Source: Flavobacterium psychrophilum (GTDB lineage Bacteria; Bacteroidota; Bacteroidia; Flavobacteriales; Flavobacteriaceae). Taken from it: a stretch of 16,412 nt of DNA. Below, piece after piece: positions 1-7,628 of this stretch (the first letter of the stretch is position 1; each line of letters opens with the position of its first letter). The notes beneath the pieces are model-generated. The model saw only the letters and a program-made list of their open reading frames with translations. It did not search any database and was not told where the DNA came from. Where the stretch lies: the NCBI GenBank assembly GCA_003243255.1, contig QFQM01000097.1, positions 1 to 16,412 on the forward strand, given 5' to 3'. The position numbers and the translations under genes are program-made.

Positions 1-3000
1 AATAGTCTGTTGACGGTAGCTTATATCCGTTAAGCGTTCCGTCCCATCCTTTGCTGTCGGCTCCAAAACCGGTAATGAGCCTACCATAGCGGTCATAGAT
101 ATATACCAGCATATCCGGCTCGAGTATTGACATGTAGATTTTCCAGTATTCATTGATGCCATCACCATTAGGCGTAAAGAATTTTGGATAAGTTAATATA
201 TATGCATCGAATGTATCCTCTCCACAATCAAATTCATCTTTAACATAAACGGTATATTGTCCAGGAGGAAGATTATTGAATGTGGGCGAATTCTGAAAAT
301 GGATGTTATCTATCGAATACAGGTAACTACCTGGTGTAGGAGTGGGTTCCATGACTACTGTGAGTACATTATCCTGATCGGTCCAGTCTTTTATGGTTAC
401 TGTATTTATAACAGGAATTGGGGATTTTACCACCTGTACCGTTTTTGATCCCTCACAACCAATATCATCTTTTACGGTTACGGTATAATTACCTTCTTCG
501 CTCACAGTAATACTGTTTGGCCCTATTATGTTTACCGTTCCCTGATCATTGCTCCATTCGTAATAATCATATCCGCTGTCTGCTATTATAACAACGTCTT
601 CACCATCACAACCTCCCCATTTTTCTTTCATGGTAAGCACTGGCATTGGGTTTACGGTAAGTTTAAACCACGTTACAGCTGCACAATCAAAGCTTAGATC
701 ATGTGTTGCCCTCGCATAAATTGTAGCGGTTGACGTATTTACATTCGTAACATCCGGTATAGGGTTACTGCCTTGTTCGGCATCGCTTTGGGATGTATGG
801 TAAGTAATCGTAACATCATTAGGGTCCTGTACATCAAGTATTAAGGGAGTATATGATGAGATATTGAAAGTTTCTTTATTATCTCCGTCAAGATCACATA
901 ATGACATACCATCGAGTTGGGATGGATGAGGAACATACACCAAAGGCGGGATGTCGGCAATATTGAAGGTAAGCGGCTGTGTATGATTACATGGGTCGCT
1001 TACTTCGATAGTATAAATACCGGAACTTAACCCTGAAAAAATGTTATTTGTACCATTATCCACAAGATATGGGTTGCCATCATGCGCGACAATCTTATAT
1101 GTCAAAGGAGGAACACCTACTGCATTTATCATAACATCTCCCGAATTACCGGTACAGCTCAGGCTCACAGCGCCATCTATAAACAAATCGCTGAAGTATT
1201 CAAATTCATAAAGTGTAGATGTGCAGAATTTTGTTCTTTCACTTTTTCCGCCATCACCAAAACTGGTAAATTGTTTAATAACCCTATATTTTCCGCTTGG
1301 GTAAATTAAATTGTAATTGGTAGCGTTATTGGTAAGTTTTAGGGCATTGCTGTCGATTACGGCAACACCCGGTGATGGATATCCGATTACTTCGGTTCCT
1401 TCGTCATAATCAAGTCCGAGAGGATTGGGGTTTCGCCATTTTCCTGATGTCTCATCCAGTTTTTGCAGATAAAAACCGACAAAGGCTGTTCCTGTACTCT
1501 GGTGATTTATAAAAATGTCAAACGAGCCGCAATGGGGTGTGAGGACGTAATCCTCAACCGTGATCTTGTATTCGGGGACGACTGCATAATTAAAAGTCAT
1601 CTCCACATCATCATCACAATCATTATAGGCCCTGAATTTATATTGTCCCGGTGGCAGGTGATCCATATATAATCCACCGGTAGGGTTTACATGTTGTGTT
1701 ACTTCATAGGGAAGGGGGTGTATTGCGCTAAATGCTGCCGGTGCAGATGTTATTTCGATATATACATAATCTGCTCCGGTTAGTGATACAGTTCCGTATC
1801 CAACTTCGCAGTCAGGGCGCGAAAGATATGATGTTACATCTCCTTTATAAGGCAGTATCTTAAACAAAGCCGGAGGGTATTCATTTCCGCAAGTATCTTT
1901 CAGTACAATATAATATTCTCCTTCAGGAAGGTTTCCTACAATTACCCTGTCTCTTGTTGTGGATTGATTTTGAATGTGTTGGGATACGTCTACGCTGTAA
2001 GTTGGTGAAAATTCCGGAGGTCCTGCGGTAATAATAGCTTCTTCCATTGGCAGTCCGGGGATAAAAGCCTCAACACTTCCGCCTGCTATACAGGTAGAAG
2101 GGTAAACAAGTACGGTAGGTTCTATTTCAGGGATTTCGATAGTAACCGTTGATGTAATCGCATCCGGAGTCCTGTTGCAGGTATCGACGATTTTAACGAT
2201 ATAATCACCTACCGGTAGTGGGTTGTCTTCGTCTCCAAATTGTATAGGTATATCGTCCAATGTATAAGGCCCGGGATATTTATCGTTAAAATCAGCAGGG
2301 TTAAAGCCCGGTGGCGGGTTTATGAACTCGAGTGTAAATGGGCCATAAAATTTTTCAAACCTATATTTTATGTTTTTTTGTAAGCAGGCAATTTCCATCA
2401 TTTCGCCTCCGCCTCTAAGCAAGGCATCGATAGGAAATTCGTCTGAGGATATTATAGTTCCGCAGGTGTCAGTAAACTGTATGTTATAATGACAAGGTTC
2501 ATTATAATGATAATCAATAATTACGGATGCTTCGGCAGATTGCGGTTCTCCTGAGGGGATCGTTACATTGTATACATTGACAGAGCCATCAAAATGGGTT
2601 ACAGTAAATACAGCCTGGAAAGGATAGGTTAATAGTACTTCATTTGTGCTGATCAGGTCATTTTTAATAGTTAGCTTATCACATGCCGGTAATTCGATAT
2701 CAGGGAACTGAGCCGATGTGATAGCATAATCAGGGATTTCCTCAAAAAGAGTGAGGGAGTGAGGTATGCCTACGCCACAACCGTTTGTAACCACAACTGA
2801 ATATACTACGTTTTGTGTAAGCCCTGTAAATGTAGGAGATGCCTGCGGACCAATATGAGTACCGTTTGCTCCGTTTAGTTCATAGCTGATAGCTGCACCC
2901 GTTAGCACATTAACAAATATTTCACCGTCATTACCACATAGTATGCCTTTTCCTTCCAGAGTAAATGTAAGTGGGGCAGTGTTATCTATAATAGTGACCT

Positions 3001-3340
3001 GAACCGGTGGAGCTGAAGGCAATATTTCTGTTTGTGGAGTCCCGGTATATTGGTGTCCCTCAACCACAAATACGCCATCCTGTTGTCCGCCTAAGTTTGT
3101 TGCTGAACTGTTATGTACTAAAACCGGTGTTGAAGTGCCTGTTGGCCCGAGGTAATATACTATGTATATCACAGTTGCACCCGGTTGGGTATTTTGTGCT
3201 GAAAAGGCAATAGAACCATTTCCGTTGCAGGTTTCATCTGACGGAACGGCTGTTACAGTAAAATCCTGTGCTGAAAGCGAAAAGGCCGAGAGCAGGAATA
3301 AGAGTAACAGAGCGTATTTCTTTTTGTCGAAATACACCAT
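1..3340 (-). CDS. Giant secreted modular protein with T9SS type B (gliding motility-associated) C-terminal sorting domain, 3' end cut by window edge
   Basis: The frame is open from 3340 to the left edge, giving at least 1113 residues and no stop. The N-terminus is a signal peptide (lysine-rich start, then LLLLFLLSAFSLSA, likely cut before Gln25). The body is a series of roughly 100-residue Ig-like modules, each marked by a cysteine turn such as DTCG, DTCN, NDCD or DPCN (near residues 290, 387, 481, 574, 783). A CDLDGD segment follows near 815 and a YEWSND Ig-like module near 910. From about residue 1046 the sequence reads YPKFFTPNGDGINEYW, then VYIYDRYGRL and KGWDGTLNG. This is the type B sorting domain that directs export through T9SS and surface attachment or release. 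About 20-30 residues probably lie beyond the edge. An in-frame ATG at 3373 would add 11 residues; I prefer 3340 because it gives a compact signal peptide. The ligand is unknown; adhesion or gliding-related surface function is inferred. Confidence 0.93.
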   Translation of the reverse strand, partial: MVYFDKKKYALLLLFLLSAFSLSAQDFTVTAVPSDETCNGNGSIAFSAQNTQPGATVIYIVYYLGPTGTSTPVLVHNSSATNLGGQQDGVFVVEGHQYTGTPQTEILPSAPPVQVTIIDNTAPLTFTLEGKGILCGNDGEIFVNVLTGAAISYELNGANGTHIGPQASPTFTGLTQNVVYSVVVTNGCGVGIPHSLTLFEEIPDYAITSAQFPDIELPACDKLTIKNDLISTNEVLLTYPFQAVFTVTHFDGSVNVYNVTIPSGEPQSAEASVIIDYHYNEPCHYNIQFTDTCGTIISSDEFPIDALLRGGGEMMEIACLQKNIKYRFEKFYGPFTLEFINPPPGFNPADFNDKYPGPYTLDDIPIQFGDEDNPLPVGDYIVKIVDTCNRTPDAITSTVTIEIPEIEPTVLVYPSTCIAGGSVEAFIPGLPMEEAIITAGPPEFSPTYSVDVSQHIQNQSTTRDRVIVGNLPEGEYYIVLKDTCGNEYPPALFKILPYKGDVTSYLSRPDCEVGYGTVSLTGADYVYIEITSAPAAFSAIHPLPYEVTQHVNPTGGLYMDHLPPGQYKFRAYNDCDDDVEMTFNYAVVPEYKITVEDYVLTPHCGSFDIFINHQSTGTAFVGFYLQKLDETSGKWRNPNPLGLDYDEGTEVIGYPSPGVAVIDSNALKLTNNATNYNLIYPSGKYRVIKQFTSFGDGGKSERTKFCTSTLYEFEYFSDLFIDGAVSLSCTGNSGDVMINAVGVPPLTYKIVAHDGNPYLVDNGTNNIFSGLSSGIYTIEVSDPCNHTQPLTFNIADIPPLVYVPHPSQLDGMSLCDLDGDNKETFNISSYTPLILDVQDPNDVTITYHTSQSDAEQGSNPIPDVTNVNTSTATIYARATHDLSFDCAAVTWFKLTVNPMPVLTMKEKWGGCDGEDVVIIADSGYDYYEWSNDQGTVNIIGPNSITVSEEGNYTVTVKDDIGCEGSKTVQVVKSPIPVINTVTIKDWTDQDNVLTVVMEPTPTPGSYLYSIDNIHFQNSPTFNNLPPGQYTVYVKDEFDCGEDTFDAYILTYPKFFTPNGDGINEYWKIYMSILEPDMLVYIYDRYGRLITGFGADSKGWDGTLNGYKLPSTDY

Positions 3341-3380
3341 ATTTATGAGGCGTCTATGTAAGTTTAAGTTCATGGTAAAA

Positions 3381-3399
3381 TTAAGTTCAATTAACTTAA
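3381..3399. promoter_or_regulatory. Inverted repeat just upstream of the T9SS protein gene
   Basis: TTAAGTT and AACTTAA form a perfect 7-bp inverted repeat with a 5-base spacer. It lies 41 bases upstream of the chosen start of the large secreted protein and 8 bases upstream of the alternative ATG at 3373. It could be an operator or a leader hairpin. The region is AT-rich, so chance is a fair alternative. Confidence 0.25.
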
Positions 3400-3560
3400 T
3401 TTCAAGTTTTTTCCGTTGCCTAAGGTAGAAAAAAAATGTTAACTATAAAAACTATGTTAATTTATTTGCGTCTGAATATTATTATTTCTCTAATTTTTAG
3501 TGTTTAAAGGGTAGTTTGAGCTAAAAAGAATTTACTTCCTTAAAAACGTGATTGTTATGC

Positions 3561-3590
3561 TTGTTTATATAGAAAAATGTTGTACCTTTG
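3561..3590 (+). promoter_or_regulatory. Bacteroidota-type promoter of rpsA
   Basis: TTG at 3561-3563 and TACCTTTG at 3583-3590 are separated by exactly 19 bases. This matches the Bacteroidota primary sigma consensus (-33 TTG, -7 TAnnTTTG). Transcription would start near 3596 and leave a leader of roughly 115 bases before rpsA. The rest of the 3374-3710 gap is AT-rich, with no other gene visible. Confidence 0.8.
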
Positions 3591-3639
3591 CGCACCTTTT
3601 GGCAGATGAGGTTTCCTTGAGGTATTTAAACAATTTTAT

Positions 3640-3662
3640 GTAAAACGCTTCTGCTGTTTTAC
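3640..3662 (+). other. Hairpin in the rpsA mRNA leader
   Basis: GTAAAAC and GTTTTAC form a perfect 7-bp stem around a 9-base loop, inside the predicted rpsA leader and 48 bases before the start codon. S1 genes are autoregulated in some bacteria, so a role in translational control is possible. Nothing in the sequence proves it. Confidence 0.4.
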
Positions 3663-3710
3663 GCTGCATAAGAAACCCGTAAAGCACAGGATACAAATTT
3701 TTTAATCAGC

Positions 3711-5486
3711 ATGTCTGAACAAACTAAAACAAAAGAGGAATTTCTACAGGAGTTTAACTGGCACAACTTTGAAGAAGGTATTGATGCAGTAGACGAAAAA
3801 AACCTTAGGGAATTTGAATCATTAGTTGAAAAAACTTTCATTTCAACTGATAGCGATGAAGTAGTAGAAGGTACTGTAGTTAGAATTACTGACCGTGACG
3901 CTATCGTAGACATCAACGCAAAATCGGAAGGTGTAATTTCTCTTAATGAGTTCCGTTACAACCCGAACCTAAAAGTAGGTGATAAAGTTGAGGTTCTTAT
4001 CGATGTTCGTGAGGATAAATCAGGGCAACTTGTATTATCTCACAAAAAAGCACGTACAATCAAAGCTTGGGATAGAGTTATCAATGCTAACGAAACAGGT
4101 GAAATCGTTAATGGTTTTGTTAAATGCAGAACTAAAGGTGGTATGATCGTTGACGTTTTCGGTATTGAGGCATTCCTTCCAGGTTCACAGATAGACGTAA
4201 AACCAATCAGGGATTACGATCAGTATGTAAACAAAACTATGGAATTTAAAGTTGTTAAAATCAACCACGAATTCAAAAACGTAGTAGTATCTCACAAAGC
4301 GCTTATCGAGGCTGATATCGAGGTACAGAAAAAAGAAATCATCGGACAACTTGAAAAAGGACAGGTTCTTGAAGGTGTTGTTAAAAACATCACATCTTAC
4401 GGTGTATTCATCGACCTTGGAGGTGTTGACGGTCTTATCCACATCACTGACCTTTCTTGGAGCCGTATCAACCACCCAAGTGAAGTTCTTGAGCTTGATC
4501 AGAAACTTAACGTGGTTATCCTTGATTTCGATGATGAGAAAACAAGAATCCAGCTTGGTCTTAAACAACTTCACGCTCACCCATGGGATGCGCTTGACGC
4601 AAACCTTGCAGTAGGTGACAAAGTTAAAGGTAAAGTAGTAGTTATCGCTGACTACGGTGCATTTATCGAAGTTGCTGAAGGTGTTGAAGGACTTATCCAC
4701 GTTTCTGAAATGTCTTGGTCTACGCACCTAAGATCTGCTCAGGATTTCGTTAAAGTTGGTGATGAGGTAGAAGCTGTTATCCTTACTCTTGACAGAGAAG
4801 ACCGTAAAATGTCTCTGGGTATCAAGCAACTTACTCAGGATCCATGGACTGATATCACTACTAAATACCCTGTAGGTTCTAAACACACAGGTATCGTTAG
4901 AAACTTTACAAACTTTGGTATATTCGTAGAACTTGAAGAAGGTATCGATGGACTAATCTACATCTCTGACCTTTCTTGGACTAAGAAAATCAAACACCCA
5001 AGTGAGTTTGTAAACGTAGGTGATAAACTTGATGTTGTTGTACTTGAGCTAGACGTTGAAGGACGTAAACTATCTCTAGGCCACAAACAAACTCAGGCTA
5101 ACCCATGGGATAAATATGAAGATTCTTTCGCTGTAGGTACTGTACACACAGGTGAGATCTCTGAAATCGTTGACAAAGGTGCTACTGTAGAGTTCGGTGA
5201 CGATATCGTTGCTTTCATCCCTACACGTCACCTTGAGAAAGAAGATGGCAAAAAACTTAAAAAAGGTGAGTCAGCTGAATTCAAAGTGATCGAGTTCAAC
5301 AAAGAATTCAAAAGGGTTGTAGCTTCTCACACTGCTACTTTCCGTGATGAGGAAGAGAAAAACGTAAGAACTGCTCAGGAGTCTAACACTGCTGCGTCTT
5401 CTTCAAACGTTGAGAAAACCACTCTTGGTGATATCGACGCTCTTGCTGAACTAAAAGAAAGAATGGAAAAAGGAGAAAACAAATAA
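3711..5486 (+). CDS. rpsA: 30S ribosomal protein S1
   Basis: This 591-residue protein has six S1 RNA-binding domains at about residues 49-114, 130-197, 216-287, 301-374, 386-461 and 475-546. Domains 3-5 are the most canonical, with YGVFIDL, YGAFIEV and FGIFVEL cores followed by GLIHITDLSW-type strands. Each of these three ends in a [HDN]PW[DT] linker (HPWD, DPWT, NPWD). A charged tail ends in TLGDIDALAELKERMEK. S1 helps mRNA bind the 30S subunit. Length and the six-domain layout are normal for Bacteroidota. The start is the ATG at 3711, preceded by an A/T-rich stretch without a Shine-Dalgarno sequence, which is usual in this phylum. The gene is a single unit between its own promoter and a strong terminator. 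Several long antisense frames across it are shadows. Confidence 0.98.
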   Translation: MSEQTKTKEEFLQEFNWHNFEEGIDAVDEKNLREFESLVEKTFISTDSDEVVEGTVVRITDRDAIVDINAKSEGVISLNEFRYNPNLKVGDKVEVLIDVREDKSGQLVLSHKKARTIKAWDRVINANETGEIVNGFVKCRTKGGMIVDVFGIEAFLPGSQIDVKPIRDYDQYVNKTMEFKVVKINHEFKNVVVSHKALIEADIEVQKKEIIGQLEKGQVLEGVVKNITSYGVFIDLGGVDGLIHITDLSWSRINHPSEVLELDQKLNVVILDFDDEKTRIQLGLKQLHAHPWDALDANLAVGDKVKGKVVVIADYGAFIEVAEGVEGLIHVSEMSWSTHLRSAQDFVKVGDEVEAVILTLDREDRKMSLGIKQLTQDPWTDITTKYPVGSKHTGIVRNFTNFGIFVELEEGIDGLIYISDLSWTKKIKHPSEFVNVGDKLDVVVLELDVEGRKLSLGHKQTQANPWDKYEDSFAVGTVHTGEISEIVDKGATVEFGDDIVAFIPTRHLEKEDGKKLKKGESAEFKVIEFNKEFKRVVASHTATFRDEEEKNVRTAQESNTAASSSNVEKTTLGDIDALAELKERMEKGENK

Positions 5487-5508
5487 TCTTTATCCTCTTT
5501 AAATATTG

Positions 5509-5538
5509 AAGCCCCTGCCATTGGCAGGGGCTTTTTTT
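5509..5538 (+). terminator. Rho-independent terminator of rpsA
   Basis: A GC-rich stem (AAGCCCCTGCC paired with GGCAGGGGCTT, 3-base loop) is followed by seven T, 23 bases after the rpsA stop. Confidence 0.95.
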
Positions 5539-5551
5539 ATACGTTTTATTT

Positions 5552-5583
5552 TTGTGTTACTATTTTTCTTACTTTTATATTTA
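5552..5583 (+). promoter_or_regulatory. Possible promoter for the lipoprotein-TPR cluster
   Basis: TTG at 5552-5554 (within TTTTTG) and TATATTTA at 5576-5583 resemble the -33/-7 consensus, with the final G replaced by A and a 21-base spacer. It sits between the rpsA terminator and the lipoprotein start. It is weaker than the promoters of rpsA, ffs and tal. Confidence 0.4.
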
Positions 5584-5598
5584 TCTAATCTACTAATT

Positions 5599-6231
5599 AT
5601 GAAAAGAATAATCGCAATACTGCTGCTTAGCGGAATTTTTTATACAGGAATGTCCTGCTCTGTACAGGATGAAGCTTTCGATACTGAAGCCAATGCCAAA
5701 AGCATAAGCCAGGAAGGGGAGGAAATTTTTAAGGATAAAGGAGAATTCAGTAAAGGCTTTGCAGAAGGTCTGGCTGAAGGCTTAAAAGATATAAAGATAG
5801 ATTTTGTAACGCTTTTTAAGTATAATAATGAGAGCGAGCTGAAATCGGAGTCCGAGAGGATATTTAAATTTGCCCTTAATGATATGCCATACGAAATGAA
5901 TCTTTTCAATAGAAATGCAACTTATATGCTGCTTACTGTTGATGTTACTAATGGTAAAGGGGAGGTAAAAGGAATGAGCTTTTTAAACGAGCGTAAAGAT
6001 GTGGTTCTGTCGCAATTGATTCCAAATGCTGAAAGAGGTTACGATACCGTACAGAACGTTCCTTTTGAGTCACAAAACACAGCAGGTTATACCCTTGTAA
6101 AAGACGGGGTAGATTCTGGTGATGCTATGATATTGTCAGAGTATCTTTTAAGTATGGCTAAGGCCGGCAAAACAGGCTCGTTTATGATGATAAGCAGTGC
6201 AGATAAGGCATCGCTTTATCTTAAATCATAA
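5599..6231 (+). CDS. Uncharacterised small lipoprotein
   Basis: This is a 210-residue protein that I do not recognise as a named family. It begins MKRIIAILLLSGIFYTGMSC, a lipoprotein signal peptide with Cys20 as the likely lipidated residue, although the lipobox (GMSC) is not canonical. The mature part is hydrophilic, with an acidic/lysine-rich stretch (about 21-60, including GFAEGLAEGLKDI) followed by a mixed alpha/beta region that ends LYLKS. No catalytic motif is visible. The same frame is open upstream to a TTG inside the rpsA terminator, but the ATG at 5599 is the only start that gives a signal peptide. The next gene begins 15 bases after the stop, so the two are probably co-transcribed. 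An envelope role next to the TPR proteins is inference. Confidence 0.82.
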   Translation: MKRIIAILLLSGIFYTGMSCSVQDEAFDTEANAKSISQEGEEIFKDKGEFSKGFAEGLAEGLKDIKIDFVTLFKYNNESELKSESERIFKFALNDMPYEMNLFNRNATYMLLTVDVTNGKGEVKGMSFLNERKDVVLSQLIPNAERGYDTVQNVPFESQNTAGYTLVKDGVDSGDAMILSEYLLSMAKAGKTGSFMMISSADKASLYLKS

Positions 6232-6246
6232 TCAAAAATAAACGCT

Positions 6247-6792
6247 ATGAAATCACTATTATTAATAGCCTTTTTTGTTTTAGGCTCAGTTGCCCAGGCA
6301 CAGACCTATGCTCCTTATACCGGTAATAAAGCGAATGAAACAAAAGTTTCTAAGCCGTTGAAAAATAAAGCTGAAACCGCTACGCCTGAATTAGCTGAAA
6401 AAAATCAGAATGAGAAATCTAAAAAGCCTACAGGCGATTTTCAGGACCTGATGAATAAGGCTGTAGAAAAGCTGAATCAGAGAGATTATCGTAAAGCAGA
6501 GAGCTTTTATACCCAGGCGCTGGATGTAAGTACCGAACAAACCGCCTGGAGGGCTTTATTGTCTCGAGCTACTTTATACGGTATGATGAACGATGATGAA
6601 AAAGCTGTTGCCGATCTTACAGCGGCGATTGAAAGCGGCAACACTCCCGAAAAGCAACTGGCAATGATTTACATGCAAAGAGCAAGGATAGAGGCCAATA
6701 ACAAGAATCTAGATCTTGCCTGTGCTGATGTTGCAAAAGCTAAAGAACTGGGATTACCTGATGCACTGACTCAGGGGGTTGCATGCAAATAA
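6247..6792 (+). CDS. Secreted TPR-repeat protein (paralog A)
   Basis: This is a 181-residue protein with a signal peptide probably cut between Ala18 and Gln19, giving mature QTYAPY. A Lys/Glu/Pro-rich linker (about 30-62) contains one VSKP-type unit. The C-terminal half (about 67-175) has TPR-like helices: the NQRDYRKAESFYTQAL hairpin and DEKAVADLTAAI are typical. The mature protein has only two cysteines, in LACADV and in the last residues (ACK), so an intramolecular disulfide is plausible. TPRs mediate protein-protein contacts; the partner is unknown. The gene follows the lipoprotein by 15 bases and is closely related to the next gene, which shares QTYAPY, KAVADLT, the NNKN(L/M)DLAC block and the terminal CK. 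It is a tandem duplicate. Confidence 0.87.
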   Translation: MKSLLLIAFFVLGSVAQAQTYAPYTGNKANETKVSKPLKNKAETATPELAEKNQNEKSKKPTGDFQDLMNKAVEKLNQRDYRKAESFYTQALDVSTEQTAWRALLSRATLYGMMNDDEKAVADLTAAIESGNTPEKQLAMIYMQRARIEANNKNLDLACADVAKAKELGLPDALTQGVACK

Positions 6793-6795
6793 TGA

Positions 6796-6820
6796 TTTAC
6801 TATTTAATTGAGATAGTAAA
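6796..6820 (+). other. 3' UTR hairpin before the terminator
   Basis: TTTACTAT and ATAGTAAA form a perfect 8-bp inverted repeat with a 9-base loop. It starts 4 bases after the stop of the first TPR gene and ends 5 bases before the terminator stem. It may stabilise the 3' end of the transcript. Confidence 0.4.
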
Positions 6821-6825
6821 AGAAG

Positions 6826-6853
6826 GCCCTCTGAACAATAAGAGGGCTTTTTT
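6826..6853 (+). terminator. Rho-independent terminator after the first TPR gene
   Basis: GCCCTCT and AGAGGGC form a stem with an 8-base loop, followed by six T. It ends the lipoprotein-TPR transcript, so the second TPR gene probably has its own promoter in 6854-6921. I see only poor matches to the consensus there. Confidence 0.88.
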
Positions 6854-6921
6854 GTGGTTTTAGTTTTATAGATGTTTATTTTTATTTTTACAGACATCAA
6901 TCAATTGAATAAAATACTGCC

Positions 6922-7566
6922 ATGAGACTACTTCTGATATTTACCGGACTTCTGCTGTGCATGACCATGCAGGGACAAACCTATGCGCCTTATAGCGTCG
7001 GTAAATCAAAAACTACCAAAACTGTTGTTTCGAAACCTGATTCAACCGCGAATAAAGACACCAAACCGGTAGTTGTGGAAAAAGCTCCTGAAAAAAAGAA
7101 TGCACAACCTAAAACCGCTGTTTCAAAACCTGATGCAACTAAGACTGAGAGCAGTAAGCTGGTAGTTGCTGAAAAGACACCCGAAAAAGAAAATGCAAAG
7201 CCAAAAGAAAGTTCTCGGGATTTTATGACTATGGCTATTGAACAGCTCCATCAAAAAAACTATCAAAAGGCAATTGATTTTTATACTCTGGCATTGGAGG
7301 TAAGTACCCCGGAATATGCCCATATTGTTTTGAAATCCAGAGCCATATTATATGCTATAATGAAGGAAGATGAAAAAGCTGTTGCCGATCTTACCTCTGC
7401 TATCCAATATAAAGGTACTCCCGAAACGCAGTTGGCAATCCTTTATGTTATGAGGGCAAAAATGTATGCTAATAATAAAAATATGGATCTTGCCTGTAAA
7501 GATGTTACTAAAGCTAAATCACTTGGAGCGTTACAGGAACAAATAAGGGATATAGATTGTAAATAA
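6922..7566 (+). CDS. Secreted TPR-repeat protein (paralog B, duplicated linker)
   Basis: This is a 214-residue paralog of the preceding TPR protein. The signal peptide is probably cut between Gly18 and Gln19, and the mature protein again starts QTYAPY. The linker carries two tandem copies of a 30-residue unit (residues 35-64 and 66-95) of the form [VA]VSKPD...VV.EK.PEK.NA.PK; paralog A has one. The extra unit accounts for almost all of the 33-residue length difference. The TPR part (about 99-205) includes NYQKAIDFYTLALEV, DEKAVADLTSAI and NNKNMDLACKDV. The mature protein has only two cysteines, in LACKDV and the terminal DCK, at the same places as in paralog A. Function is unknown; a periplasmic or surface scaffold is inferred. 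A terminator separates it from its sister, so it can be expressed independently. Confidence 0.87.
   Translation: MRLLLIFTGLLLCMTMQGQTYAPYSVGKSKTTKTVVSKPDSTANKDTKPVVVEKAPEKKNAQPKTAVSKPDATKTESSKLVVAEKTPEKENAKPKESSRDFMTMAIEQLHQKNYQKAIDFYTLALEVSTPEYAHIVLKSRAILYAIMKEDEKAVADLTSAIQYKGTPETQLAILYVMRAKMYANNKNMDLACKDVTKAKSLGALQEQIRDIDCK
7024..7206 (+). repeat. Tandem duplication of a 93-bp coding unit inside the TPR paralog
   Basis: Two in-frame units, 7024-7113 and 7117-7206, encode similar Lys/Pro/Glu-rich 30-residue linkers one spacer codon apart. The DNA has diverged while the amino-acid pattern (SKPD, VV.EK, PEK, NA.PK) remains, so the duplication is not very recent. Confidence 0.75.
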
Positions 7567-7578
7567 TGCGTTAAACAT

Positions 7579-7612
7579 AAATAAAGCCCTCCAATGGAGG
7601 GCTTTATTTTTA
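7579..7612. terminator. Bidirectional terminator between convergent genes
   Basis: A nearly perfect palindrome (AATAAAGCCCTCC paired with GGAGGGCTTTATT, 3-base loop) is flanked by A-rich sequence on the left and T-rich sequence on the right. It can serve both the plus-strand TPR gene and the convergent minus-strand gene ending at 7629. Confidence 0.9.
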
Positions 7613-7628
7613 TTGTATTCTAAAGTAT

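Noticed and set aside
257..3428. Several plus-strand frames of 60-90 residues in the left part
   Set aside because: All are antisense to the continuous 1113-codon frame of the T9SS protein, which has a recognisable signal peptide and sorting domain.
4185..4727. 180-residue open frame on the minus strand inside rpsA
   Set aside because: It is antisense to a certain gene. The composition is biased (Val/Asp/Phe/Asn-rich), as expected from the complement of S1 codons, and there is no promoter or family similarity.
5506..5598. Upstream extension of the lipoprotein frame from a TTG at 5506
   Set aside because: It would begin inside the rpsA terminator hairpin and put 31 residues in front of a good lipoprotein signal peptide starting at 5599.
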